A DNA stretch of 64,000 bases, from assembly GCF_002892835.1 (NCBI RefSeq), contig NZ_PJMB01000010.1:62001-126000 (forward strand), given 5' to 3'. The DNA comes from Arthrobacter sp. AFG7.2. Its GTDB lineage: Bacteria > Actinomycetota > Actinomycetes > Actinomycetales > Micrococcaceae. A program made the translations under genes and the position numbers. This document shows, piece after piece, positions 52,202 through 63,377 of the stretch; within the stretch, counting starts at the first letter, position 1, and each line of letters begins with the position of its first letter. Below the pieces are notes generated by a model that saw nothing but the letters and a program-made list of their open reading frames with translations, did not search any database and was not told where the DNA came from.

Positions 52202-52834
52202 TCAAGGTTTTGGCAGGTGCAGCGGGGCAGGGGCTGCACTCCCGAGCGGGGCAGGGGCCCCACGCCTGGCCAGCAGGAGCGCTGCGACAAAAAGCAGGGC
52301 CAGAACAAGCGCAGCCAGCCATTCGATGTCCTGCCCGCGGGGCCACGCTCCCGCCAGGCCGAGGAAGCCGGGAACCGTAGCGGTCACCTGGCTTGCCAGC
52401 ACCAGGGCCCAGCCAATGACCGGGTCCAGCCGGGCCCGGCCCAGGGCCAATGAGGCGAACATCAGGCCCCAAAGCACAGCCCATCCCAGCCACAGCACGG
52501 CGAGCAAAGGATCGGCGGCGAGCCAGGCCGCGGCAAGCAGTACTGCGACAAAGGCAACCATCCCGCAGAACCACCCCAGGCCTTTGGACCCGAGGTTCAT
52601 CAGCGCGTCCAGGCCCGAGTAGGCATAGGTCAGCCCGAACAGGAAGATTCCTGCGGCCGTCTGCGCTGTGCCGGCGGTACCGTCCAGGGACAGGAAGGCG
52701 GCGCCGAGTGCCAGCTGGATGGCTCCCACCACCAGGCTCAGTACACCGGCGTCGCGGCGGGGCAGGTGCCCCAGGGTGGCGAGACCGTTAACCAGCAGTG
52801 CGGCGCCGGACAGGAGGAGACAGACATACGCCAT
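52202..52834 (-). CDS. AmiS/UreI-family membrane channel
   Basis: A 210-residue protein with six or seven helices. SLVVGAIQLALGAAF, AAGIFLFGLTYAYSGLDALMNL and the GWFCGMVAFVAVLLAA stretch are those of the UreI/AmiS amide and urea channels. Substrate would be urea or a short amide; no urease or amidase gene is in the window. It is upstream of amylosucrase on the same strand and divergent from glutamate dehydrogenase, a nitrogen-metabolism gene, through a 204-base gap. Confidence 0.85.
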   Translation of the reverse strand: MAYVCLLLSGAALLVNGLATLGHLPRRDAGVLSLVVGAIQLALGAAFLSLDGTAGTAQTAAGIFLFGLTYAYSGLDALMNLGSKGLGWFCGMVAFVAVLLAAAWLAADPLLAVLWLGWAVLWGLMFASLALGRARLDPVIGWALVLASQVTATVPGFLGLAGAWPRGQDIEWLAALVLALLFVAALLLARRGAPAPLGSAAPAPLHLPKP

Positions 52835-52960
52835 CAGGGCATCCCGGTGCCGGAAAAACCGGGAGTCAGCTTTATTGCGTGGTGGATTTTCTTTGTCACA
52901 TTACGGAGATTATCCGGGCCCGGGTGGCTCACCTAACAGCGTCCGGTCGTAATCCGATAA

Positions 52961-54428
<1,468 letters not shown>

Positions 54429-54433
<5 letters not shown>

Positions 54434-56132
54434 CGCGCCTGGCGGAGGGGCGCCGCGCGGCAGCTTTGGCCGGCGTCCTCCGGGGAGCGACAGTTATGTC
54501 CGCCACCCGTTCCAGCCGGGGATGGAGGTGGTCACCGCCATCCACTACGCCCCGTTGCCACCACAGCTTCAGCCCCTCCGGCACCACTTCCAGGCAGGCA
54601 AGGTTGTTGTCGAACCAGGGACCCTTGATGCCGGACCAGCGGAACGGCGGGTCCGCGACCTTGGCTGACCGGGCAATGAGTGCTCCCACGGGCGCGGCCA
54701 GGGCATAGGACATCACCGCCCCGAAGGAACGCAGTACCCGCGGAAGCGGATTGCGGATGGGGGAGCAGACCGCCTGGATGATCCGGCTGCCGGCCGCCCT
54801 TTTCACTTCGGAGACATAGGAGAAGTGGACGTCGCCGGACAGGAAGGTGACGGATTCCGGTGCGGTCCCACGAAGTCCGTCCGCGACCTCTGCAGCCATG
54901 CCGGCCACCTTCCGGAAACTGTCCTGGAAGGCAGCCCAATGCTCCAGGTCGGCTGCCTGCCGAAGTTTTTCCCCTGCCCGGGCGGCACGTTTACCCCAGG
55001 CGCCCTCGGAGACTGCCTCGTCCCAGGCCTCGAGGTGGTGCAGGCCCATCGGCAGCAGGAACGGCAGGGACGTTGCCACCAGCAGATGGCGGAAACCTCC
55101 CTGCATCCGGGCATCCAGCCAGGCCATCTCTGCATCATCAAGCAGCGCCCGGCGGTCCGGTTGCAGGTTCCGGGCTGCCCGTGAGTCGGCCACGATCAAC
55201 CGGACATCGCCGACGTCCCGGCAGTAGCTCCACCGGTAGGACTCCGGGTCCCGGTCGGCGCGTTCAGCGAACTTGTCCAGCTCCCCGCTGAGGTCCAGTT
55301 CGTCGCTGCCCCGGTGGGCGGCAATCTTCTGCCAGATGGGATCCCCGGCGCGGTCCTGCGGGGACAGGTTTCCCAGGTGCTGGTACACCCAGTAGGACGC
55401 CAGCCCCGCCACTATCCGACCATGCCACCATTCGGCGTCCTGAATCGACTCGCGCCAGCTCAGGGAGGCGTTCCAGTCGTCCCGGATGTCGTGGTCGTCA
55501 AAAATCATGGCTGTGGGCAGCGTGGAAAGCAGCCACCTGTTGGTTGGATCGGACCACGCCAGGAAGTACAGGTGTGCGTACTCCTCGAAGTCCTTGAGTT
55601 CCTCGCCGGGAGGCTCTGTCATGTCCCGCCGGGCCTTGATGAATTCCTGCATCTGCTCACTGGTGGAATCGGCGTACACCTGGTCCCCAAGGAACGCCAC
55701 CAGGTCCGGCCAGGGCTCCCCACCGCCGGAACTCATTTCCAGGGCGTAGGCACGCAGCGCATCCACTCCATGGCTCCGGTTTCCGGAGGCATCGTGCGGC
55801 ACACTGGTCCGGCACGAACCGTAGGCCAGGCGCAGGGGCTTGCCGGGTTTGAGCGTCGGGATCAGCGGAGGCGGCAAGGTGGCGCCTGCCTCCGGCCACA
55901 CCTGCGCCCCATCAATGTCCACGGTGTAAGGGGAGGAACTGCCGGGCTCCAGCCCGTCCACTTCCACCAGCGCATAGTGGTGGCTGTGGACGGCGAAGGT
56001 CCGGGCGTCCCACTGCTTGCCCCCGGCACTGACTGTCACCCGGCTTGCGTCCCGGGTTTCCACCCAGATGCTCGCGGAGGTCTCATCCACGTACCGCATC
56101 ATGGGGCCTAGCACCAGCGCTGAGGTGGTCAT
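54429..56132 (-). CDS. PhoD-like alkaline phosphatase/phosphodiesterase
   Basis: A 567-residue protein with an N-terminal beta-domain (1-95) and a PhoD metallophosphatase core: LAYGSCRTS, DLVAFLGDQVYAD with metal-binding Asp, MIFDDHDIRDDWN and FLSGDVHFSYVSEV. No Tat or Sec signal, unlike secreted PhoD, so it is probably cytosolic and its substrate is unclear. A basic Ala/Arg-rich tail (RTPAKAAARRPSARRA) ends the protein. It converges on gdhA. Confidence 0.85.
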
Positions 56133-56182
56133 CTCTCAGTTGTACCCGCTGGATTCCACGGGGGCTATGGGGAAATCCGCAG

Positions 56183-56899
56183 CTAGGGAGTCCGCAGCGC
56201 GGCGTGGAAGGCATAGGCCGCGTTGCTCCAGACGACGAACAGCAGCGGGGCCGGTGCCAGGGCAACACCGAGCACAGGCTGGACCAGTGCTGCCGAGACG
56301 ATGATGCCCAGCAGCACCAGCAGTGCCAGGGTGAGGTACCAGCGCTGGACACACAGGTACAGAGAAGCTTTGAGCAGGCTCCTGAACCCTGCGTCAGGCA
56401 GGAGTACGACGCCGGCAATCGCCAACACCGCAACGCTCACCGTGACGGCTGCGGCCACCACTATCACGGGAACCAGCACCGCCGCCGCCGGCATGGACCG
56501 GACGATCACCAGGTCCACGCCGAGGAAGAGCAGCACGGCCACGGCGGCCAGCCCCAGCGGGGCTGACCGCCGGAAGGCGTTCCGGTAGCCCCGCAGGAAG
56601 GAAACAACCGGCTTGACCGCACTGCCGTCGTCGTTCAGCCCCTTGAAGGCGGCGAACAGCCCGGCGAGCGACGGCGGCACGGTGACGGAAAGCGCAAGGA
56701 AGAACGGCCAGGCGGCGACGGGGTCTGCCACGAGGGCCAAGCACAGCACCAGCGGAGCGTTGGCCAGCGCCAGGAGCACGTTCCCGGCCAGGAAGGTGTA
56801 GATGAACCCGAAGATGCTGCCGAACGTCTCAAAGCCCGGGCTGGGAATGTGCCCCGCGAGGCCGCGCCGCCGTGCCGGGTGCCGTGCCACGGAGGTCAT
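56183..56899 (-). CDS. YesL-like DUF624 membrane protein
   Basis: A 238-residue protein from the ATG at 56899, with AAGGG upstream. Five or six hydrophobic helices; the start FGSIFGFIYTFLAGNVLLALANAPLVL and the central RGYRNAFRRSAPLGLAAVAVLL resemble the DUF624/YesL family, which is often encoded with polysaccharide and uronate ABC importers. The ATGA overlap with the permease stop ties it to the transporter operon. Its function is unknown. Confidence 0.78.
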   Translation of the reverse strand: MTSVARHPARRRGLAGHIPSPGFETFGSIFGFIYTFLAGNVLLALANAPLVLCLALVADPVAAWPFFLALSVTVPPSLAGLFAAFKGLNDDGSAVKPVVSFLRGYRNAFRRSAPLGLAAVAVLLFLGVDLVIVRSMPAAAVLVPVIVVAAAVTVSVAVLAIAGVVLLPDAGFRSLLKASLYLCVQRWYLTLALLVLLGIIVSAALVQPVLGVALAPAPLLFVVWSNAAYAFHAALRTP

Positions 56900-57828
56900 C
56901 CCTTCATGCCGCTCGTGGCGATGCCCTGGATGAAGTAGCGCTGACCTACCAGGAAGATGAGGAGGATAGGGATCACTGAGATCACGGAGCCGGTCATGAT
57001 CATGGCGTATTCGGCGTCGAACTGGCCCACGAAGGAGCGAAGCCCCAGCTGGACGGTCCAGAGCCGGTTGCTGGTGAGGTAGATGAACGGGCCCATGTAG
57101 TCGTTCCAGGTGTTTACGAACGTCAGGAGCGCCAGGCTCGCCAGGGCCGGTTTGGACAGCGGCAGGATGACCCGCGCCCAGATGCCGTACTCGCTCAGGC
57201 CGTCGATGCGGGCCGCCTCGCACAGTTCATCGGGGATGGTCATGTAGTACTGCCGCATCAGGAACACTCCGAACGCGCCGAACGCCTGGAGCAGGATCAG
57301 GGCGTTGAAGCTGTTGGTCAGGCCCAGGTTCTGCATCATGATGTACTGCGGCACCATGTACGCCTGCCACGGCACGGCAATAGTGCCGATGTAGGCCAGG
57401 AAGAGGACGTCACGGCCCGGAAAGCGGACCTTGGAAAAGCCATAGGCTGCCAGCGACCCGGTCAGGACCTGCAGGCAGGTGATGATCACGGCCAGGTACA
57501 GCGAGTTCTGCAGGTACCCCATCATCGGAATCCGGTTCCAGATATCGCTGTAGTTGCTCCACACGAACTCACTGGGGATCCACTGGATGGGCACCGTGAG
57601 GACCTGGTTGTTTTCCTTCAGCGAGGAGGAGACCATCCAGATGAACGGCACCATGAGTGCCACCACCAGTACCGCAAGAACACCATAGATGACGAGGTCG
57701 GCGGTGCGCTTCTTCTGTGCGCGCGGTGAGCGTCTCTCCTGCGTACGACGGCGGTCCTCCGGGCTGGGCGCCAAGCCGGCGCCTGCGAAGGGTGCCTCGG
57801 CCTTGAGATCTTCGGCCATGTTGGTCAT
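56896..57828 (-). CDS. Sugar ABC transporter permease, MalG type
   Basis: A 310-residue permease with a hydrophilic Arg-rich N-terminus and six helices; CEAARIDGLSEYGIWARVILPLSKPAL is the EAA loop. It overlaps its partner permease by one base and the YesL-like gene by four, so translation is coupled. No ATPase gene is present here either. The likely cargo is an oligosaccharide connected with the heparinase-like enzyme. Confidence 0.9.
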   Translation of the reverse strand: MTNMAEDLKAEAPFAGAGLAPSPEDRRRTQERRSPRAQKKRTADLVIYGVLAVLVVALMVPFIWMVSSSLKENNQVLTVPIQWIPSEFVWSNYSDIWNRIPMMGYLQNSLYLAVIITCLQVLTGSLAAYGFSKVRFPGRDVLFLAYIGTIAVPWQAYMVPQYIMMQNLGLTNSFNALILLQAFGAFGVFLMRQYYMTIPDELCEAARIDGLSEYGIWARVILPLSKPALASLALLTFVNTWNDYMGPFIYLTSNRLWTVQLGLRSFVGQFDAEYAMIMTGSVISVIPILLIFLVGQRYFIQGIATSGMKG

Positions 57829-58763
57829 CAGCGTTCCCTCCGCTGTTGGATCTTGAACTGCAGGACGGTGACCGTCAGCACGATGAGGAACAGCACCAGC
57901 GAGATGGCGGACGAGTAGCCGAACTTCCCTTCGCCGATGCCTTCCTGGTAGATGAGCTGGGACAGCACTGTGGTGGAGCGGCCGGGCCCGCCGTTGGTCA
58001 TGACCACGATGAGGTCGAAGACCTTGAAGCTGGACACGGTGAGCATGACCACCACGAAGAACGTGGTGGGCCGCAGGGACGGGATGGTGACATTCCAGAA
58101 GCGCTGCCAGGGGCTGGCACCGTCCACTTCTGCCGCTTCATAGAGTTCGCCCGGAATGGCCTGCAGGCCGGCCAGGTACAGGACCATGTAGTAGCCCATG
58201 TCCCGCCAGACGCTGGTGATGATGACGGCGGGCATGGCCCAGTCGGAGCTGGAGGTCCAGCCGGGAGTCTCGGCGATGCCGATCGAGTTCAGGAACTGGT
58301 TAATGGGGCCGCTGTCGGGGCTGAAAAGCATGTTCCAGACGACGGCGACGGCCACCAGGGAGGTGATGTAAGGGAAGAAGATGGCCACCCGGAAGAAGCC
58401 GATGCCCTTGAGCTTGCGGTTCAGCAGCATGGCCAGGAGCAGGGCCAGCGCCATGGTGAGCGGCACGTGGCCCAGAGCGTAAACCACGGTGTTGCGCAGG
58501 GCCACCCAGAACGTGTCGCTCTGGAACATGCGCTGGAAGTTCTCAAGCCCAACCCAGCGCGGCGCCGTGAACGAGGTCCATTCCATGAAGGAAAGGGCGA
58601 AGGCTGCGATCACGGGGATAAGCGTGAAGGCCAGGAAGCCCAGGAAGTTCGGCAGGATGAAAGTCCAGCCGATCAGGGTATTGCGCCGCGCCTGCTTGCG
58701 GTTGCCCCTGCTGTGCTGGGGCAACGCCGGGGCGGCAGCCGGCTCGAGTGTTTCAGTAGTCAT
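57828..58763 (-). CDS. Sugar ABC transporter permease, MalF type
   Basis: A 311-residue permease from the ATG at 58763 (GGGAG upstream); the frame extends 12 codons further to 58799. Six helices and the EAA loop YEAAEVDGASPWQRFWNVTIPSLRPT are present. It lies 115 bases after the binding-protein gene and is immediately followed by the MalG-type gene. Confidence 0.9.
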   Translation of the reverse strand: MTTETLEPAAAPALPQHSRGNRKQARRNTLIGWTFILPNFLGFLAFTLIPVIAAFALSFMEWTSFTAPRWVGLENFQRMFQSDTFWVALRNTVVYALGHVPLTMALALLLAMLLNRKLKGIGFFRVAIFFPYITSLVAVAVVWNMLFSPDSGPINQFLNSIGIAETPGWTSSSDWAMPAVIITSVWRDMGYYMVLYLAGLQAIPGELYEAAEVDGASPWQRFWNVTIPSLRPTTFFVVVMLTVSSFKVFDLIVVMTNGGPGRSTTVLSQLIYQEGIGEGKFGYSSAISLVLFLIVLTVTVLQFKIQQRRER

Positions 58764-58878
58764 GATGACCCGCTCCCGGAAGCCGGGGCGTTCCTCCAAT
58801 TCAGGATCGGAAAGTTCTGGGTTCCGGGCCGGCGTCGCCCGCTGGGGACGCCGGCCCGGGGAAGGGCTGCTGCCTGGC

Positions 58879-60159
58879 TTACTTGCCCAGGACTTCGCTC
58901 TTGACGCGCTTGCCCATTTCAGTGACGCCGTCGGTGACAGAGCGCTCGCCGACCATGATCAGGTCATGTTCCTGGTTAAGGATTTTGTCCGTAGCTGCCG
59001 ACTTATCGCTCACCGGCATTTCGAGGGCTGTCTCATCCGGGATAAAGGCCTTCTTGGACAGTTCGTCGGTGGGCAGGCCATCCAGCTTGAAGTACTCAGC
59101 GGTGACGGACTCGTTCTGCAGGGCAGGGACAACACCGATCTTGGAGATTGCCTTGGCGCCTTCCTCGCCGGCTGCCCATTCGATGAACTTCCTGGCTTCA
59201 TCGGAGTGCACGGCGTTTTTGTTGACCGCGAAGGCCGTAGGGGAGCCGAACGTGGTGACCTTGCCGTCCGCTTTCTTCTGCGGCAGGGGAGCCAGGCCCC
59301 AGTTCACGTTGGATTTGCCGTCCTTCTTGGCCTGCAGGATGCCGGCGATGTACCAGGTGCCCATGGGCATCATGGCCGCCTGGCCCGTTTCAAACATGGT
59401 GCGGTAGCTGGTCTTCTGGCTCTTGGCCGTTCCGAAGTCCAAGGTGGCGCCGCTCTTCTGCAGGTCCAGGGTGGTGTTGTACTGGTCCTGCATGAAGCTG
59501 TACTCGCCGCTGTTCTGGTCTGCGTTGTTCTGGGCTGCTGCGATGGCCTGAACCGTGGAGCGCCAGATGTGGTGGTAGGTACCGTAGACCTTCTTGCCCT
59601 CCGCTTCTGAGCTGAGCTTCTTGGCGATCTCCGTGTACTTCTCCCAGGTCAGGTCCTTGGGGTCTTCGATTCCGGCGGCCTTGAAGAGGTCCTTGTTGTA
59701 GTACAGCAGCCAGAAGTCCTGCCGGTAGGGGGCTGCGAAGTACTTGCCGTCAATGTCGAAGGCGTCAATGCCGGCGAGGTTGTCCTTGCCAACGGTGTCC
59801 ACCACGCTGTTGATTTCCTGCAGCTGGCCATTGTTGGCGTACCGGGCGTAGTCGATGACATTCTTCATGGTGAGGACGTCGGTGGTGTCGCCGCCGGCGA
59901 GCATGGTGGTGACCTTCTGCGGGTAGTCATCAGCGAGGATGTCTACCGGCTCGATGTCCACACTGGGGTTGGCGGCCTCGTAACTGTCGAACAGGGCCTT
60001 GAACTCGGGTGTGCCTTCGTAGTTCCAGACGGAAACCGTCAGGCGGGTCTTGCCCTCCTGGCTTTGGGGCTCGGCAGGGCCTGCGGCACCCGCGCAACCG
60101 GTCAGGCCAAGCCCGGCGGTGACGGCCAGGGCGATGGCAGCGAGGGTTGTGCGCTTCAT
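58879..60159 (-). CDS. Extracellular sugar-binding lipoprotein
   Basis: A 426-residue family 1 solute-binding protein with a lipoprotein signal ending LTGC (Cys22 the lipid site). GTPEFKALFDSYEAANPSVDIEP and later FDIDGKYFAAPYRQDFWLLYYNKDLFKAAG are typical. It captures the sugar for the two permeases downstream. AAAGGAG precedes the ATG. Upstream, 56 bases away on the same strand, a dehydrogenase gene ends. Confidence 0.9.
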   Translation of the reverse strand: MKRTTLAAIALAVTAGLGLTGCAGAAGPAEPQSQEGKTRLTVSVWNYEGTPEFKALFDSYEAANPSVDIEPVDILADDYPQKVTTMLAGGDTTDVLTMKNVIDYARYANNGQLQEINSVVDTVGKDNLAGIDAFDIDGKYFAAPYRQDFWLLYYNKDLFKAAGIEDPKDLTWEKYTEIAKKLSSEAEGKKVYGTYHHIWRSTVQAIAAAQNNADQNSGEYSFMQDQYNTTLDLQKSGATLDFGTAKSQKTSYRTMFETGQAAMMPMGTWYIAGILQAKKDGKSNVNWGLAPLPQKKADGKVTTFGSPTAFAVNKNAVHSDEARKFIEWAAGEEGAKAISKIGVVPALQNESVTAEYFKLDGLPTDELSKKAFIPDETALEMPVSDKSAATDKILNQEHDLIMVGERSVTDGVTEMGKRVKSEVLGK

Positions 60160-60215
60160 TGCGTTCTCCTTTGTAGGGTTACAAGTTTGCCGTAATGGCG
60201 GTGGTTGTACTGTGG

Positions 60216-61238
60216 TCAGGCGCTCAGTGAGAGGTCTTCGTGGAGCACCTGGGCGAGGAGTTCCCGGCCGGTGAGGTACCGTTCCAGGTCGTCCAAAGCG
60301 GCGTCGGACATCCTCCGGGTTTCCGTTCCCAGCGAACCGGCGATGTGCGGAGTGATGATCACGTTGGGGAGGTCGTACAGCACGGAATCCGCGGGCAGGG
60401 GTTCGGGTTCAGTGACATCCAGCAAGGCCGTGATGCGCCCCGTGGCGCACTCGGCTTCCAGTGCAGCGGTGTCCACCAGTGAACCGCGGGCAGTGTTGAT
60501 CAGGGTTGCGTGGTCCTTCATCGCCCGCAGCTCGGGGGCGCCAATCATGTGCCTCGTCTCGGGCAGGGCCGGAGCGTGGACCGTGACGACGTCCGAAGCC
60601 GGGAGCAGCTCCGCAAGGGGGACCAGGCGCCCGCCGGCTGCTGCCACGGCAGAGGCGTCTGCGTAGGGATCGCTGACCAGGCACGTGACGTCCTGCAGCT
60701 GCTGGACCAGGTGCACCACCCTTCGCCCAATGCGGGAAAAGCCGATGACGCCGATGGTCCGCCCGATGTTGCCAAGCTCCCCGCGACGGGTGCTGTAGCT
60801 CCAGTCCTCGCGGAACGTCCTGGCGTCGTTGGAGAGAACATGGGCTTTCTTGCCTGCCAGCACGATGGAGGCGAAGGTGAACTCGGCCACGGGAATGGCA
60901 TTGGCATCCGCGCCGTTGGTCACCAGGATGCCCCGGTCCCACAGTTCCTGGCTGACAAAGCTCCGCACAGTACCGGCGCAGTGGAACACGGCCCGCAGCT
61001 TTGGCATGCGTGCCAGCACGGCAGCATCCAGGCGGGGAACGCCCCAACTGGTCAGCAGGATTTCCACCCCGGCCAGCCGGTCAGTCAGCTCAGGGTGTCT
61101 GGTGACGTCGAGCGAATCGGTCCAGGGCTCCCGGCCCAGGTCCACGAGGCCCGTGAGGCGCTCAAGCCGTGACGAGTCGAACTGATCCGCGAACGTTCCG
61201 CGGTTCATGACCAGCAGCGCCTTGGGTTTCAGTGGCAC
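60216..61238 (-). CDS. D-2-hydroxyacid dehydrogenase family protein
   Basis: A 340-residue protein from the GTG at 61238, with AAAGGAGG upstream; the frame extends to 61340 but without a ribosome site. The NAD fold carries GVIGFSRIGRRVVHL; the catalytic Arg, Glu and His are seen in NTARGSLVD, DVTEPEPLP and ITPHIAGS. It could reduce or oxidise a keto acid from uronate breakdown, as similar genes do in such loci. It is the first gene of the leftward operon. Confidence 0.87.
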   Translation of the reverse strand: MPLKPKALLVMNRGTFADQFDSSRLERLTGLVDLGREPWTDSLDVTRHPELTDRLAGVEILLTSWGVPRLDAAVLARMPKLRAVFHCAGTVRSFVSQELWDRGILVTNGADANAIPVAEFTFASIVLAGKKAHVLSNDARTFREDWSYSTRRGELGNIGRTIGVIGFSRIGRRVVHLVQQLQDVTCLVSDPYADASAVAAAGGRLVPLAELLPASDVVTVHAPALPETRHMIGAPELRAMKDHATLINTARGSLVDTAALEAECATGRITALLDVTEPEPLPADSVLYDLPNVIITPHIAGSLGTETRRMSDAALDDLERYLTGRELLAQVLHEDLSLSA

Positions 61239-61322
61239 GCGACACCTCCTTTCCGGTTGTGGTGTGTCCTCGGTAGCACGTTGTCTATGCCTTGCATCAC
61301 ATCTAACAATCAGTAGATACTC

Positions 61323-61376
61323 ATGAACAAGACAGTTCATCCATGCTGATCTTTATCGATCCGACACGTTCATGCT
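61323..61376. promoter_or_regulatory. Candidate operators in the divergent dehydrogenase/heparinase-like promoter
   Basis: ATGAAC-N6-GTTCAT occupies 61323-61340 with perfect arms. A second dyad, GTTC-N6-GAAC, lies near 61368-61381. Both use the GTTC/GAAC half site. They are candidate binding sites for the DeoR/LacI-type regulator at 63374. Confidence 0.6.
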
Positions 61377-61397
61377 CGAACATCTGAGGAAGTCCCC

Positions 61398-63377
61398 ATG
61401 ACGCCCCCCTTCGGCAGTGCCCCACCGTCCGCAGCTGCCACGACTTTGGCCGCTGCCTGGGGAACAGCGGCTACAGCTTCCGGACTGTCCGGGCTCCTGA
61501 CGGGGGCAGGGGCGCGGCTTCGGATGCCCCGTCCCGGCGATTCCCGCTGGCGTTCCGTGGGGAAAGCTGCCCTTGGGCCGTTGAGGAAGCAGGCAGGCGA
61601 AGAGCGGGGGACGCCGTGGCCGCAGCCGCTCGTGTCCCACTACGCCCGGTATTTCCGCGACGGGAACCGCACCGCCTACGAAGGGCTGGTGGGCGCGCGG
61701 CAGCAAAGGCTCACCCGGGCAGTGGCCATGGTTTTGATGTCCGACGACGGCGGCGGGCCAGTTGCCGGGCCAGGCACCGAAGCAGCTGCATGGCTGGATG
61801 AGGTGATCGACGGCGCCTACCTCCTCTGCGAGCAGAGCTCCTGGAGCTGGGCCGCGCATGACGACGTCTTCAGCCGCAGCGGCGAAGTGGTGCCGGACCG
61901 CAACCGGCCGTACCTGGATCTCGGTGCGGGGGAGGTCGCCGCGCAGCTGGCCTGGCTTGACCACGTCCTGGGAGAACAGCTGGACAGCAGGGCCCCGGGC
62001 CTTCGCCGCAGGATCCGGGAAGAAGCTTTGCAGCGCGTGGTCGAGCCCTTCCTGCAACGGATGGACTGGCACTGGCTGGGGCTGGACGGAGACGTGCACA
62101 ACTGGAACCCTTGGATCCACTCCAACCTCATCGCCGCGGCACTCTTTCTGGTGGACGATCCCGAAACGCAGGCGCAGACCATCTCCCGGTGCATCGAGGG
62201 CCTGGACCGTTTCCTCGCCTCCCTTCCTGAGGACGGCGCCGTGGATGAGGGCTTCGCGTACTGGTGGAACGGTGCCGGGCTGGCCCTGAGGGGGCTCGCT
62301 CTGCTTGAGGAAGCCACCGGGGGACAGCTCGACGCCAACCTCCCGGTGGTTCGCGAACTCGTGGCCTATCCGCACCGGATGCACATCGGCGGCAACTGGT
62401 TCCTGAACGTGGCCGATGGTCCTGCGCAGGCAGCCGCAGCCCTGCCCTGGGACATGCTCCAGGGCTGGGCAGAGCGCCTTGGCGACCTGGATGCGGCCCG
62501 TCACGCAGCGGCAATGGGAGCCTCCCGGATTGATGCGGCAGCAGGACTCGGAAGAGTTCTCCACGCGCTGCTGCGCCGGGAGGAAAGGGCGGAGGAAACC
62601 CGGCCCGCCCCGCCGCTTACTTCCTCCACCTTTCTTCCCTCTGTCCAGATCATGATGGCCCGTGAGGCCGCCGGCAGCGCCCGGGGCCTGCTCCTGGCCG
62701 CCAAGGGCGGGCACAACGGCGAACACCACAACCACCGGGACGTCGGCTCCGTGGTCGTCGCCGTGGACGGGGTGCCCTTGCTGGTCGACGCCGGGCAGCC
62801 CACGTATACCGCCAAGACATTCGGGCCGGACCGCTACGCGATTCGCGCCATGCAAAGCTCATGGCACAGCGTTCCCGCCCCGTTCGGCCTGGAGCAAGGT
62901 ACTGGCAGGAAATTCGCGGCGGAGGTGCTCAGGGAACCGTCAGCTGACGATCCCAAGCTGGAACTCGCTCTCGGTGCGGCCTACGGGCTGCGTCCGGACC
63001 AGTGGATCCGCAGCTCATCCCTGGACCGTGAAGCCCGGAAAGCCGTCATCGCCGACCGCTGGGACCTTCCGGTCCCGCCGGACAACGCAACGGCCGACGT
63101 CGACATTACCTACCTGGCGGCCGGCACCATCAGCATCGGGCCAGGGACAGTGACTATCCGTCCCGCCGGGATTCCCGGCGAAGGCGGAAGCAGGGGGCTT
63201 GCCCTGCGCTGGGACCCTTCTGCCGTCGTCGTACTCGTGGACGAGTGGCCGCTGGATTGCCCCCTCCTGGCAGGCGTCTGGGGAGAAAAACTGACCCGGC
63301 TGCGGTTCCGCCTGCCTGCAACACAAGAGTCCCGCGCCGCCGGGGCTTTCACCCTTACCGCGGAGGTAGCGCCATGA
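61398..63377 (+). CDS. Heparinase II/III-like protein (polysaccharide-lyase-type)
   Basis: A 659-residue protein with GAGGAAG before the ATG. The first half (45-390) is an all-helical toroid (WHWLGLDGDVHNWNPWIHSN); the second has the heparinase II/III block GEHHNHRDVGSVVVAVDGVPLLVDAG, with a His pair and a buried Asp, then beta-sheet to the end. Such proteins degrade or bind uronate-containing polymers or oligomers. No signal peptide, so it may act on imported oligosaccharides. The stop overlaps the next ATG (ATGA). Confidence 0.8.
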   Translation: MTPPFGSAPPSAAATTLAAAWGTAATASGLSGLLTGAGARLRMPRPGDSRWRSVGKAALGPLRKQAGEERGTPWPQPLVSHYARYFRDGNRTAYEGLVGARQQRLTRAVAMVLMSDDGGGPVAGPGTEAAAWLDEVIDGAYLLCEQSSWSWAAHDDVFSRSGEVVPDRNRPYLDLGAGEVAAQLAWLDHVLGEQLDSRAPGLRRRIREEALQRVVEPFLQRMDWHWLGLDGDVHNWNPWIHSNLIAAALFLVDDPETQAQTISRCIEGLDRFLASLPEDGAVDEGFAYWWNGAGLALRGLALLEEATGGQLDANLPVVRELVAYPHRMHIGGNWFLNVADGPAQAAAALPWDMLQGWAERLGDLDAARHAAAMGASRIDAAAGLGRVLHALLRREERAEETRPAPPLTSSTFLPSVQIMMAREAAGSARGLLLAAKGGHNGEHHNHRDVGSVVVAVDGVPLLVDAGQPTYTAKTFGPDRYAIRAMQSSWHSVPAPFGLEQGTGRKFAAEVLREPSADDPKLELALGAAYGLRPDQWIRSSSLDREARKAVIADRWDLPVPPDNATADVDITYLAAGTISIGPGTVTIRPAGIPGEGGSRGLALRWDPSAVVVLVDEWPLDCPLLAGVWGEKLTRLRFRLPATQESRAAGAFTLTAEVAP

